This document shows positions 7,926-16,990 of a stretch of 64,000 bases of DNA, in pieces. A model generated the notes under the pieces. It was not told the DNA's origin. It was given only the letters and a program-made list of their open reading frames with translations, and ran no database searches. The DNA comes from CBDDDW01 sp965226805. GTDB taxonomy: Bacteria; Chloroflexota; Dehalococcoidia; Lucifugimonadales; JAGWBF01. Position 1 is the stretch's first letter; each line of letters opens with the position of its first letter. The stretch spans positions 124,001-188,000 of the forward strand of contig CBDDDW010000026.1 in assembly GCA_965226805.1 (NCBI GenBank), written 5' to 3'. Both the position numbers and the translations under genes were made by a program.

Positions 7926-9298
7926 CGCGGAGACGGGTCCTGTTCTAGCAGATAGGGGTCAAAGCGGACCAGGTTATCGCGGAACAGTAGCCTGAAGCTG
8001 CCCACCGGGCCATGGCGGTGTTTCGCCACGATGATCTCCGCGATATTCCTCGGATACTGTCTATCCGGGTATTTGCTGTCCCATTCTTCCTCGGTGAAGT
8101 AGACGTCGTCGCGGTAGATGAACATGACCACGTCGGCGTCCTGCTCGATGCTGCCGCTTTCCCGCAGGTCCGAGAGCTGAGGGCGGTGGGAAGTCCGCAT
8201 CTCTACCGCTCTGCTAAGCTGTGAGACGGCCAGGACGGGCACGTTCAGGTCCCGGGCCATCCCCTTGATGGAGCGGGTGATCTCGCTTATCTCCTGGACC
8301 CTGTTGTCTCCTCTACCTTGGCCGCCGCCCTGAATGAGCTGCATGTAGTCCACGACGAGGAAGTCAAGGCCACGCTCCATATACAATCGCCGGGCCTTGC
8401 TTCTCATCTCGACTATGCCCTGCAGGGCGGTGTCATCTATGTAGATGGGCATTTCCGAGAGGGAGCCGATCGAGTCAATGATGCGCCGCTCCTGAGCCTC
8501 GGTGTAAAGGCCCAGGCGCAGCCGGTGGGCATCCACCTCCGCTTCGCCGGCCAGCATTCTCAGGGCCAGCTGCTCACGGCTCATCTCAAGGCTGAACATG
8601 CCCACCACGCCGCCGTTCTTAGCGGCGTTCAAAGCCAGGTTAATAGCCAGCGAGCTCTTCCCGAGGCTGGGCCTCGCGGCCAGCACCACCATATCCGACC
8701 GGTGGAGGCCGCCAAGAAGCTCGTCCATGGCGTCGAAGTTAGTCATGATGGGCCCGCCCAGGCGCCCCTCGGGTTCGTCGAGGGCGGCTTGTTCCTGGAG
8801 GTACTGGTCGAAGATCTCTCGAACGGGCACGAAATCTCGAGTGGGCCTGCCGGCGCGCACCCGGAAAAGGATATCCTCGGCGGCGCTGAGGGTCGCGTCC
8901 ACGTCGTCGGTGCCCTCGTAGCCTATGCCGGATATTTTGGAGGCCGCGTCGATCAGGGTACGCATGCTGGCGGTCCGGTTGACTATCTTGCCGTAATGCT
9001 CGATGTGTGTAGGGGTGGGAACCGTGGACACCAGATGGCTGAGATAGGCCGTGCCGCCCACCTGGTCATGCCGCTCTTGGAGGGCCAACTCGTGGGTCAC
9101 AGTCACTTGGTTGATGGCCTCGCTGCGTCTGAAAAGGGCCAGACATGCCTCGTAGCAAAGCCGGTTCTTCTCCCGGTAGAAGTCGTCGGCCTTCAGGAAC
9201 GAGGCGACCTTCAAGAGGGCCTCCCCATCCAGGAGAAGGGAGCCGATCACCGCCTCTTCGGCCTCGATGTCGTGGGGTAACAGCTTTTCAGCGTACAC
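7922..9298 (-). CDS. dnaB: Replicative DNA helicase DnaB
   Basis: A 458-residue hexameric replicative helicase that unwinds DNA ahead of the polymerase. The N-terminal DnaB_N domain is followed by the RecA-like motor, with Walker A ARPSLGKSS (208-216), Walker B FLVVDYMQLI and the DLRESGSIEQDADV signature. It is full length for the family. A GTG start lies five bases after the rplI stop, giving the common rplI-dnaB order. No intein is visible. Confidence 0.96.
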   Translation of the reverse strand: MYAEKLLPHDIEAEEAVIGSLLLDGEALLKVASFLKADDFYREKNRLCYEACLALFRRSEAINQVTVTHELALQERHDQVGGTAYLSHLVSTVPTPTHIEHYGKIVNRTASMRTLIDAASKISGIGYEGTDDVDATLSAAEDILFRVRAGRPTRDFVPVREIFDQYLQEQAALDEPEGRLGGPIMTNFDAMDELLGGLHRSDMVVLAARPSLGKSSLAINLALNAAKNGGVVGMFSLEMSREQLALRMLAGEAEVDAHRLRLGLYTEAQERRIIDSIGSLSEMPIYIDDTALQGIVEMRSKARRLYMERGLDFLVVDYMQLIQGGGQGRGDNRVQEISEITRSIKGMARDLNVPVLAVSQLSRAVEMRTSHRPQLSDLRESGSIEQDADVVMFIYRDDVYFTEEEWDSKYPDRQYPRNIAEIIVAKHRHGPVGSFRLLFRDNLVRFDPYLLEQDPSPR

Positions 9299-9303
9299 AG
9301 GCC

Positions 9304-9753
9304 TTATCCCTCTGCTTCGGCGGTGACCGTGATCGTGGCCTGGATGTTCGGCGACAAGTGTAAGACTACTTGATACTCACCCGGTTCCTTGACCGGCTGG
9401 ATCGTCTCTATCAGCTTCCGATCTATCTCCCTTCCGATGACATTCGAGAGCTCATCAGCTATCCGGGTGGGAGTTATAGCCCCGTAGAACTGGCCGGCGG
9501 GAGTAGCCCGGGCCGACACAGAGATGGCTTGCCCTTCTAGAAGGGCGGCCAGCTCCTCCAGGACCTGCGATTCGCGGATACGCCGTTCGTTCCCAGCTTG
9601 CTTGATCCGCTCGACACGTTTCATTTCTTCTGCGGTAGCCACAGTAGCCAGCTTTTTCGGTATGAGATAGTTCCGGGCGTATCCGTCGGCAACGCTCTTC
9701 ACATCGCCGGCGTGAGCCAGGTTCACAACATCCTGAAGAAAAATTACCCTCAT
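9304..9753 (-). CDS. rplI: 50S ribosomal protein L9
   Basis: A 149-residue L9 with the N-terminal rRNA-binding signature (HAGDVKSVADGYARNYLIP), a long connecting helix and a C-terminal domain ending VTAEAEG. The ATG follows GGAGAG with six to seven bases of spacing. It is the first gene of the rplI-dnaB-dnaD-loader run. Confidence 0.96.
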   Translation of the reverse strand: MRVIFLQDVVNLAHAGDVKSVADGYARNYLIPKKLATVATAEEMKRVERIKQAGNERRIRESQVLEELAALLEGQAISVSARATPAGQFYGAITPTRIADELSNVIGREIDRKLIETIQPVKEPGEYQVVLHLSPNIQATITVTAEAEG

Positions 9754-10116
9754 TATCGACTCTCCTGTTGGGCCTTATTAGCGTAAATCGTGCCTACCCC
9801 AGACGTTCCAACGCGGGTTTGCGGTCGGCGCAGAGAGGAGGGAGATAGCTCTTTGCTCACGGTGAAATACTTCGCCGCTCATGGTGAGCGCGTCGAACCA
9901 CCGCCCTGTCTACCCCGCTGGCAATACACCTCCGGCCCCGCCACGAATAAAAGGGCGGAGCCGCCTCAGACGACACTCCGAAAGCCGTCGCATTAATCGG
10001 AATGACATGCTAAAGGCCTAATGCGATTTCTCCGAGAGTGGGTCGTGGGTGTCAGAAAAATTATACTCGATCCGCCGAAGTCGAGGAAGACGGTGCCATG
10101 GCCAATTATAAACCAG
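9754..10116. other. Intergenic region between purL and rplI
   Basis: About 360 bases without a credible gene. Bases 9879-9903 match, inverted, the repeat fragment at 2503-2530 (core CTCATGGTGAGC, then TCGAAC). The region must hold the promoter of the minus-strand rplI operon, but I see no clear -10/-35 pair. Confidence 0.5.
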
Positions 10117-12327
10117 TTATTGGGGGGATGGATCGAGCCCGCACCTCCACGCTCCAGCCAGTTCGTCCAGTCCCAGGTCAACGTAGCCGTCAATGATGAA
10201 TCGCGGATCGGAAGTGGTGTTGCCGAGGACCGTCGCCGGTACGCTTAGCTGAGCGGCGAGAGTGAGCAGATTGCCCACACGCTCCTCCGGGAGGGACACG
10301 ATCACCCTGGATTGGGACTCGCCGAATAGAGCGGCGTCCCACCTACCCTCCACACCCAGATTCCCTCGGAACCCAACGCCTTCTGCCATGCAGCTTTCGA
10401 CTAGAGTCACGGCCAGTCCCCCTTCGGAGCAATCGTGGGCCGCGGAGACCATGCCTTCGAGAATAGCGCGGCGGCAAAGCTGCTGGACCAAGGCCTCAAG
10501 GGCCAGGTTAATGGTGGGCTTTCCGGCAACCAGGCTATGGATAGCCTCGAGGTACTCGCTGCCCGAGAAGTCTTGTGGGTTGCCTCTCAGGGCGTCAGCC
10601 CCCAGGAGCACAACCGACTCCCCCGGGCCCTTGAACGCATGGGTGACGTTGCGGGACACATCCTCCAGCAGGCCGAGTGCACCCACCACCGGTGTTGGAA
10701 ATATTGGCCTTCCGTGGGTCTCGTTGTACAGGCTGACGTTTCCGCTGACCACGGGTACTCCCAGGGCGCGGCAAGCCTCGGCCATGCCGCGGATACATTG
10801 TTCCAGCTGGTAGTATATCTCGGGATGCTCGGGGTTGCCGAAGTTAAGGCAGTCAGTCAAGGCGATCGGCTGAGCCCCCGTACAGGAGATATTGCGGCAG
10901 GCTTCCGCGACGGCAATCGCACCTCCCTGGTAAGGGTCCAAGTAGCAGAGCCGGCCGTTGCCGTCGGTGCACAGGGCTATGCCCTTGGGAGTGCCCTTGA
11001 TCCGCAGGACCGCGGCGTCGCCGCCGGGCGCAGACACAGTGTTCGTCTGCACCTGATGGTCGTACTGACGGTATACGGGCTCCTTGCTGCAAATGTTTGG
11101 CGATGCGAGGAGAGTTAGCAGCACTTCGGCAGGGCTGTCCTCTGGCAGCGGAAGGCTCGCTAATGGGTAGCCTTGGAGCTCCTTCTGGCGGTTCGGCTCG
11201 ACTCCCTCCAACCGGTATCGAGGAGGTGCCGTGAGCAGATCTATCGAGGGCTGCCCCACCAGCTCCGCCCCATCGTAGACCCGTGCCTCTTGAGTGGAGG
11301 TAACTCTTCCGATCTCCATGCATGGAATCTCCCAATTTCGGAAGAGGGCCTGGACCTGGGTCTTACGATCGGGCCTGACGACGAGGAGCATACGCTCCTG
11401 GCTCTCTGAGAGCATTACCTCGTAGGGGCCCATGAGGGACTCCCTGCGATGTACTTTGGATACGTCGAGCTCGATGCCGGCGTGACTCCGGGCAGCGGCC
11501 TCCACCGCCGCTGAGGTGAGGCCGGCGGCCCCCAAGTCCTGCATTCCCTCCAGCAAGCCGGAAGCCGCGGCCTCGAGGCAGGCTTCTATCAATAGCTTCT
11601 CCAGGAAGGGATTCCCGACCTGTACCGTGGGCCTCATCTCCCTTTCATCCTCGAAGGTCCGGGAAGCGAGGCCAGAAGCTCCGTGTATGCCGTCCCTGCC
11701 GGTATCGGCGCCCGCCAGAAGGAGCACGTTCCCCTCGGAGCCCAGCGACGATAGGACCAGTCGCTCCTTTTCGATGATCCCCACGCAAAGGGCGTTGACA
11801 AGCGGATTCTGTGAGTATGCCGGAGAGAACGTGATCTCTCCCCCGACGTCGGGGACGCCGATACAGTTTCCGTACCAGGAGATTCCACCCACGACACCGT
11901 TAAAGAGGTGGCGGTTGCGGGGGTCGTCCAGGGGGCCGAAGCGGAGGGAGTTCAGCAGAGCTATCGGCCTCGCGCCCATGGCCATTATGTCTCGGACTAT
12001 GCCGCCCACTCCCGTGGCAGCGCCCTGGAAAGGCTCCACTGCCGAGGGATGGTTGTGGGACTCGATCTTGAACACCACGGCAAGGCCGCCGCCTATATCC
12101 ACGGCGCCGGCGTTCTCCTGGCCCGGCGGGAAGAGCACCCTTGGGCTGGCCGAAGGCAGCAGCCCAAGCAGCGGTCCGGAGTGCTTGTAGCCGCAGTGCT
12201 CGCTCCAGAGGGCCCCGAACATACCCAGCTCCAGCGGGTTGGGCTCCCGGTCCAGTCCTTCGACGATCCGGCCGTACTCCCCTTCGCTGAGGGCTATTTC
12301 GTCCAGGATTTCTTTGGCCACGGGCAT
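10117..12327 (-). CDS. purL: Phosphoribosylformylglycinamidine synthase subunit PurL
   Basis: A 736-residue small-type PurL, which makes FGAM from FGAR, ATP and PurQ-derived ammonia in de novo purine synthesis. Visible signatures are WSEHCGYKHS near the N-terminus, the ATP/metal motif ESHNHPSAVEP, GGEITFSPAY, and the second-half motifs GNVSLYNET and AHDCSEGGLAV. Length fits PurL proteins that need separate PurQ and PurS subunits. It starts 19 bases after the purQ stop. Confidence 0.96.
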   Translation of the reverse strand: MPVAKEILDEIALSEGEYGRIVEGLDREPNPLELGMFGALWSEHCGYKHSGPLLGLLPSASPRVLFPPGQENAGAVDIGGGLAVVFKIESHNHPSAVEPFQGAATGVGGIVRDIMAMGARPIALLNSLRFGPLDDPRNRHLFNGVVGGISWYGNCIGVPDVGGEITFSPAYSQNPLVNALCVGIIEKERLVLSSLGSEGNVLLLAGADTGRDGIHGASGLASRTFEDEREMRPTVQVGNPFLEKLLIEACLEAAASGLLEGMQDLGAAGLTSAAVEAAARSHAGIELDVSKVHRRESLMGPYEVMLSESQERMLLVVRPDRKTQVQALFRNWEIPCMEIGRVTSTQEARVYDGAELVGQPSIDLLTAPPRYRLEGVEPNRQKELQGYPLASLPLPEDSPAEVLLTLLASPNICSKEPVYRQYDHQVQTNTVSAPGGDAAVLRIKGTPKGIALCTDGNGRLCYLDPYQGGAIAVAEACRNISCTGAQPIALTDCLNFGNPEHPEIYYQLEQCIRGMAEACRALGVPVVSGNVSLYNETHGRPIFPTPVVGALGLLEDVSRNVTHAFKGPGESVVLLGADALRGNPQDFSGSEYLEAIHSLVAGKPTINLALEALVQQLCRRAILEGMVSAAHDCSEGGLAVTLVESCMAEGVGFRGNLGVEGRWDAALFGESQSRVIVSLPEERVGNLLTLAAQLSVPATVLGNTTSDPRFIIDGYVDLGLDELAGAWRCGLDPSPQ

Positions 12328-12345
12328 CGGTTATCCCCGTCCCCT

Positions 12346-13038
12346 CTACGCGGAGTCGATTATAGACTGAAAGATCAGTGAGCCGTCGGTCCCTCCCAGG
12401 ATCGCTTCGCAGCACCGTTCCGGGTGGGGCATCATGCCCAGGATGTTTCCCTCTCTGTTCACGATCCCGGCTATGTTGGCGCTGGACCCGTTGGGATTGG
12501 CCTCTCGGTTGGCCTCTCCTCCGGGCGTGACATAGCGGAACGCCACCTGGCCGTGCTCCTCCAATTCCTGGAGGACCTCCTCGTCGGCGTAGTAATTACC
12601 CTCTCCATGTGATATCGGTATCCGAAGGACCTGCTTAGGGCCGCATGAAGTTGTGAAGGGAGTGCCTGTGTTCTCCACCCGGAGATGCGTCCATTGGCAG
12701 CGGTATTCCAGGTGTGTGTTGCGCATGAGGACTCCTGGCAAGAGTCCCGCCTCGCACAGTATCTGGAAGCCGTTGCAGATGCCCACTACGCGTCCACCAC
12801 GAGAGGCAAAATCCTCAATCGCCGACATAACGGGGGAGAAGCGGGCGATGGCCCCGGCCCTCAAATAGTCCCCGTAGGAAAAGCCTCCGGGAAGCACGAC
12901 GCAGTCGTAGCGACGGTATAGGTCGGAGGATTCATTGTGCCATAGGTACTCAACGTCCTGGCCGAGCACGTCTCTCAGGACATGAGCACAGTCTACGTCA
13001 CTCCAGGTGCCCGGGAAGACAACTACGCCAAAGCGCAT
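12346..13038 (-). CDS. purQ: Phosphoribosylformylglycinamidine synthase subunit PurQ
   Basis: A 230-residue class I glutamine amidotransferase that supplies ammonia to PurL. The nucleophile is C88 in GICNGFQIL and the His-Glu dyad is in MMPHPERC. The N-terminal FGVVVFPGTWSDVD is typical. GGAAGAG precedes the ATG. The usual small purS gene is not directly upstream; the next gene is rpsU after 154 bases. Confidence 0.95.
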   Translation of the reverse strand: MRFGVVVFPGTWSDVDCAHVLRDVLGQDVEYLWHNESSDLYRRYDCVVLPGGFSYGDYLRAGAIARFSPVMSAIEDFASRGGRVVGICNGFQILCEAGLLPGVLMRNTHLEYRCQWTHLRVENTGTPFTTSCGPKQVLRIPISHGEGNYYADEEVLQELEEHGQVAFRYVTPGGEANREANPNGSSANIAGIVNREGNILGMMPHPERCCEAILGGTDGSLIFQSIIDSA

Positions 13039-13192
13039 GGGTGCTCTTCCAGAGGGAAGCTACGGTGGGTCGTACACCAGGTGCGCGCATGATTCGTAAA
13101 TGGCGGCCTTGGGTGTGGAAGGGGGCAGTCCAAGTGCAGCGCCGAGGGCTCGTTCGGATGGCGACGTAGACGGTTCAACCGTGGCACGCCGG

Positions 13193-13375
13193 CTAGCTGT
13201 TACGCCTGCTCTTACGGCGCTTTGCGGCAGCCTTTTTCTTGCGTCTTACAGTAGGCGACTCGAAGTGTTGTCTCCGCCTGATCTCGGAGAGAATGCCGTC
13301 CTGCTGTACTCTCTTGTTGAACCTCTTGAGGAGGCTTTCGAAGGTCTCACCTTCGGCAAGCCGTACGTCGGACAC
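13193..13375 (-). CDS. rpsU: 30S ribosomal protein S21
   Basis: A 60-residue basic protein with the S21 pattern (ESLLKRFNKRVQQDGIL followed by EIRRRQHFESP and a Lys/Arg-rich tail). The start is a GTG with GAGGAGG five bases upstream. S21 joins the 30S subunit and helps mRNA selection. Presence of S21 is variable among Chloroflexota. Confidence 0.92.
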   Translation of the reverse strand: MSDVRLAEGETFESLLKRFNKRVQQDGILSEIRRRQHFESPTVRRKKKAAAKRRKSRRNS

Positions 13376-13492
13376 CCAGACCTCCTCGCTCCTTGGTACG
13401 GTCGGTAACCGTGGCTAGTTCAAAGGTATTATACGGGCGGATATAGGGTGTGTCAATCGAAATCCCGAGTCCCAGATGCGTCCTCGGCAGAC

Positions 13493-14167
13493 TTAACCAC
13501 GCGACTTGAACCGGTATCCCACGTTCCAGATAGTCTCTATGTAAGAGTTCCCAGCGCCCTCGATCTTGGACCTCAGCCGGCGTATATGTACGTCCACCGT
13601 CCGAGTCCCCCCCAGGTAGTCATAGCCCCACACCTGGTTCAGGAGGCTCTCTCTCGTGTATCCCTTGCCCTCATTGGAGGCCAGCAGTACCAACAGCTGG
13701 TACTCCTTGTATGTCAGCAGCACTCTTTCGCCGGCCAGCCGTACCTCGTAGCGTTCCACGTCTATCATAAGGTCGCCAATAGCGATAACCGTGCGGCTGT
13801 GGGCCCCGTTCGCTCTGGAAACCACCTGGCTGACTCGCATCAGCAGCTCTCCAGGACGGAACGGCTGTAGGATGAAGTCGTCGAGGCTCAGGGATGGGTC
13901 ATAATTGTTACGGTTCTCTCCGGACACAACGCCGATTACTGGGAGGCCCAGCCTGACGCAAAGGGAAGCAAGCCGTTGAGCCCTGTTATTGGTGACTGAG
14001 TCTAAGTCGAGCAAAGCGGCGTCCGCTTGGACGTTCCTCTTGCCGTTACCGGACCCGTCCAACTCCAGCTCGGCGTCGATAACGAATCCCAGCCCCTCGG
14101 CATCGACGGCCCAGGGTAGAGTGCTCGGTCCGTTCCCCTTATCCGTAAATATCAGCACTTGATACAT
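13493..14167 (-). CDS. Winged-helix response regulator with degenerate receiver (OmpR/PhoB type)
   Basis: A 224-residue protein. The C-terminal third is a standard OmpR/PhoB DNA-binding domain (LTYKEYQLLVLLASNEGKGY, then RTVDVHIRRLRSKIE and NVGYRF). The N-terminal half has receiver-like length and order, but the acidic pair after strand 1 is missing (VLIFTDKGN), the phosphorylatable Asp region reads ALLDLDSV, and the conserved Lys before Pro is replaced (LQPFRP). It may therefore act without phosphorylation by a kinase. No histidine kinase gene is adjacent. A 6-2-6 inverted repeat (AGCATT-AC-AATGCT, 14228-14241) lies upstream and could be its own operator. Confidence 0.82.
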   Translation of the reverse strand: MYQVLIFTDKGNGPSTLPWAVDAEGLGFVIDAELELDGSGNGKRNVQADAALLDLDSVTNNRAQRLASLCVRLGLPVIGVVSGENRNNYDPSLSLDDFILQPFRPGELLMRVSQVVSRANGAHSRTVIAIGDLMIDVERYEVRLAGERVLLTYKEYQLLVLLASNEGKGYTRESLLNQVWGYDYLGGTRTVDVHIRRLRSKIEGAGNSYIETIWNVGYRFKSRG

Positions 14168-14615
14168 GACCCGTCCTGGTCATAGGCACTTTCAGGGTGT
14201 ACTGATCTAGTCTAGTGTCTCGTATATAGCATTACAATGCTGATATGAGGAGGTCCTCCCCGCGAACCCCGGTCTCACCCTCACCTCAATCCTCTCCCAT
14301 AGGGAGAGGAGGCAGACCGGGGGGCCACGTCGAGCGCTGACGTATTGTAAACCCATTTGGCAGACACACGACTAGTATATCAAAGGATGCTTCGAGATGG
14401 ACAGAGGCTGTGGACGAAGCCTCGTTGCCTCTTCTCCTTTGTTGTATGGAGAACGGCACTGGTGGCAGAGGCGTAGGCTTGGGACGGTGCCTATTCCTCT
14501 GCTCCTCCCGCCAGGCGAAGGCGATTGACCTACTGTCCGTTCGGAGATATGATGGCTCAAGCGACGTCGCTAAGATGGTTTGGTCTGTGTTCGGAAATTG
14601 GAGGAGCGACTGGCC
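14168..14615. other. Intergenic region with repeat-like hairpin
   Basis: About 450 bases between the divergent regulator and the first DUF1445 gene. Bases about 14275-14325 hold a GC-rich stretch with CTCTCCC-ATA-GGGAGAG, a 7-bp hairpin embedded in a pyrimidine-rich sequence of a type that is often dispersed in such genomes; I see no second full copy in this window. The long minus-strand open frame crossing this area into the next gene is an antisense shadow. Confidence 0.45.
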
Positions 14616-15416
14616 TTGGGTACCAGTACCAGCGCACTGCCTCGGACGCCAGCGAAGATAAGGGCCCTTATCCGGTCCGGAGAATGGAGCGGGGTAACCG
14701 GAGGGCTGGCGCCTGGACACGTTCAGGCCAACCTGGTGATACTTCCCAGGGATCTGGCCTTCGACTTTCTCTTGTTCTGCCAGCGGAACCCCAAGCCCTG
14801 TCCTGTTCTGGAGGTGCTGGAGCCGGGAAATTTCGAGCCCAAGCGTTCGGCGCCGGGAGCGGACCTGCGCGTGGACGTGCCCGGGTACCGCGTTTACAAG
14901 AGCGGGCAGATGGTGGGTGAAGAGGAAAACATCAGCGCCCTGTGGAGGGATGACCTGGTGTCCTTCCTCTTGGGCTGCAGTTTCTCCTTCGAAAGAGCGC
15001 TCCTCAAGTCGGGGATTCCCTTGCGCTACCTGGAGCAGGGAACAAACATCTCCATGTACATCACGAACATCCAAACGTCCCCGGCAGGGGTCTTTTCGGG
15101 GCCCATGGTCGTGAGTATGCGACCCGTTCCCCAGAGCCAGGTGGTGCGAGCTGCGCAGGTCACCTCCCGGTTCCCGGCTGTTCACGGGGCGCCCGTACAC
15201 ATAGGAGACCCGGCTGCTATTGGTGTCGTGGATATCAGTCGGCCTGATTTCGGCGACCCAACGGAGATGCGGGAAGGGGACGTGCCCGTGTTCTGGGCAT
15301 GTGGTGTTACGCCCCAGGCAGTGGCCATGAAATGTAAGCCGCCGCTGATGATCACCCACTCTCCCGGCGGGATGTTCATCACCGACTGGCTCGATGAAGA
15401 CCTGGCCGTCCTCTAG
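14616..15416 (+). CDS. D-glutamate cyclase family (DUF1445/UPF0317, YcsI-like) protein, copy 1
   Basis: A 266-residue member of the family formerly called DUF1445 or putative hydro-lyase, whose mammalian relative DGLUCY forms 5-oxo-D-proline from D-glutamate. Family signatures are RSGEWSGVTGGLAPGHVQAN, the GCSFSFE segment, SRFPAVHGAPVHIGDP and VFWACGVTPQ. A TTG start is chosen because GGAGGAG lies nine bases upstream and the N-terminus then aligns with the second copy. A TTG twelve codons earlier lacks such a site. The two copies in this window are clearly paralogous across their length. It precedes the DUF1800-DUF1501-NHL genes. Confidence 0.82.
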   Translation: MGTSTSALPRTPAKIRALIRSGEWSGVTGGLAPGHVQANLVILPRDLAFDFLLFCQRNPKPCPVLEVLEPGNFEPKRSAPGADLRVDVPGYRVYKSGQMVGEEENISALWRDDLVSFLLGCSFSFERALLKSGIPLRYLEQGTNISMYITNIQTSPAGVFSGPMVVSMRPVPQSQVVRAAQVTSRFPAVHGAPVHIGDPAAIGVVDISRPDFGDPTEMREGDVPVFWACGVTPQAVAMKCKPPLMITHSPGGMFITDWLDEDLAVL

Positions 15417-15553
15417 AAGATGTCCACTACAAAGCCCTAATCGGAAGAGACAGGGAGACCCACTAATCCATGCCGGGGGCTGCATCAACAAACCCACGAT
15501 CTTGTAGGGTATGAGGTTACCGGTAGTCTTAGGCTAAGGTGAAGGGAGCGCGA

Positions 15554-16969
15554 ATGAGTGACGACGTCGCCTTGATGGCCCACCTCATCCGCCGTGCCGC
15601 GTTCGGAGCGCCCCGTGACGAGCTGGAGGATTACGTTTCCAAGGGATACGACGCAACGGTGGAAGAGCTGCTGGATACCGAGGCCCAGCCCGACGTGGAG
15701 CTGGATCTCATGGCTCGGTACCTGCCGGAATACGCCCAACTGGAGCTGACCCAGTCCAGCCAGCAGGTGTGGGTGTACAGGATGCTAAACACCAGGCGGC
15801 CCCTCGAGGAGAAGATTGCCCTTTTCTGGCACGGAGTTCTGTGCACGGCCCAGACCAAGGTTACTAGTGGACTGAACATGTCCGACAACATTGACATGTT
15901 CCGCCGGTATGGCCTGGGCAACTTCAGACGTTTGTTGCTGGAGCTGTCAAAGCTCCCCGCCATGATCTTCTTTTTGGACAACACGGAGAATCACAAGGGC
16001 TCCGTCAATGAGAACTATGGAAGGGAGCTTCTGGAGCTGTTCTCAATGGGAGTGGGCATGGACGGGCAGCTCAATTACACGGAGGATGACGTAAAGGCCT
16101 GCTCCCGCGCCTTTACCGGCTGGAACCTGGAGCCGACCCCCCCGGTCTGGCCCTACGGCCGGAGTCACTGGCGGTTCCGGTATGACCTGACGGACCATGA
16201 CTTCGGTGAAAAGACCTTCCTGGGCCAGACGGGACATTGGAACGGCGAGGACATCGTTGACATACTAGTGAGCCAGCCCGCCACCGCCAGGTTCGTGGCC
16301 CGGCACCTGTACAATTTCTTCGTGGCCGATGAGCCCCCCGTGCCTACCTGGAAGGATACGTCTCCCGGAGACATGGAAGCCATTAGGATACTGGAGAGGG
16401 CGTTCACAGAGAACAATTACGAGATTCGGCCTACTCTACGCACCCTGTTCAAGTCGAACTTTTTCAAGAGTGCCCGATTCGCGAAGGTGAAGAGCCCCAC
16501 CGAGGTGGTCGTAGGCACAATGCGGCTGGTGAAGGACCACACAGAGATCAAGCCAGGCCTCAATCCCATAACCACGGAGACCATCTACATGGGACAGTCC
16601 CTGCTCGATCCTCCCAGCGTCGAGGGCTGGCACACCGGCCGGGAGTGGATAGATAGCGGGACCCTGGTAGAGAGGATCAACTTTGTCGCCGACCAGGTCG
16701 GCAATCAGGACCTGCCGGGGATCAGATTGATCCTGGACAGGATGAGTGACGGTACGTCCGAGATGTCCCCAAAGGAGTTTGTGGATGGCTGTCTGGACTT
16801 GATAGGTCCGGTGGAAGTCAACGAAAGGACGAAGGACCTCATGGTCCAGCATGTAGAGAGCGGCGGTGCGCTGAACAGGGCCGGCGAGGAGGAGCGGACC
16901 GCCTTCCGGGAGAGGGTGGTAGAGATGCTGCAATTGATAGCTGCCACCGCTGAATACCAGTACGCTTGA
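15554..16969 (+). CDS. DUF1800 family protein, copy 1
   Basis: A 471-residue DUF1800 protein. The family start MAHLIRRAAFGA, the PLEEKIALFWHGVL segment, NENYGRELLELFSMG and the C-terminal PPSVEGWHTGREWI motif are all present. DUF1800 proteins are common in Planctomycetes and Chloroflexota, usually next to DUF1501, and have no established biochemical role. Unlike many members, there is no signal peptide. The ATG has GGGAG five bases upstream; an in-frame GTG fifteen bases earlier is less likely. It is followed after 21 bases by the DUF1501 gene. A paralog is at 48464-49900. Confidence 0.87.
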   Translation: MSDDVALMAHLIRRAAFGAPRDELEDYVSKGYDATVEELLDTEAQPDVELDLMARYLPEYAQLELTQSSQQVWVYRMLNTRRPLEEKIALFWHGVLCTAQTKVTSGLNMSDNIDMFRRYGLGNFRRLLLELSKLPAMIFFLDNTENHKGSVNENYGRELLELFSMGVGMDGQLNYTEDDVKACSRAFTGWNLEPTPPVWPYGRSHWRFRYDLTDHDFGEKTFLGQTGHWNGEDIVDILVSQPATARFVARHLYNFFVADEPPVPTWKDTSPGDMEAIRILERAFTENNYEIRPTLRTLFKSNFFKSARFAKVKSPTEVVVGTMRLVKDHTEIKPGLNPITTETIYMGQSLLDPPSVEGWHTGREWIDSGTLVERINFVADQVGNQDLPGIRLILDRMSDGTSEMSPKEFVDGCLDLIGPVEVNERTKDLMVQHVESGGALNRAGEEERTAFRERVVEMLQLIAATAEYQYA

Positions 16970-16990
16970 GGCGGGGAGGGAGAGTTAGGC

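Noticed and set aside
8318..9280. 320-codon + strand open frame opposite dnaB
   Set aside because: It mirrors dnaB codons and has no ribosome site or recognisable domain.
14286..15497. 403-codon minus-strand open frame over the first DUF1445 gene
   Set aside because: It is antisense to a conserved gene, lacks family features, and reads as Pro/Arg/His-rich sequence typical of shadows in GC-rich DNA.
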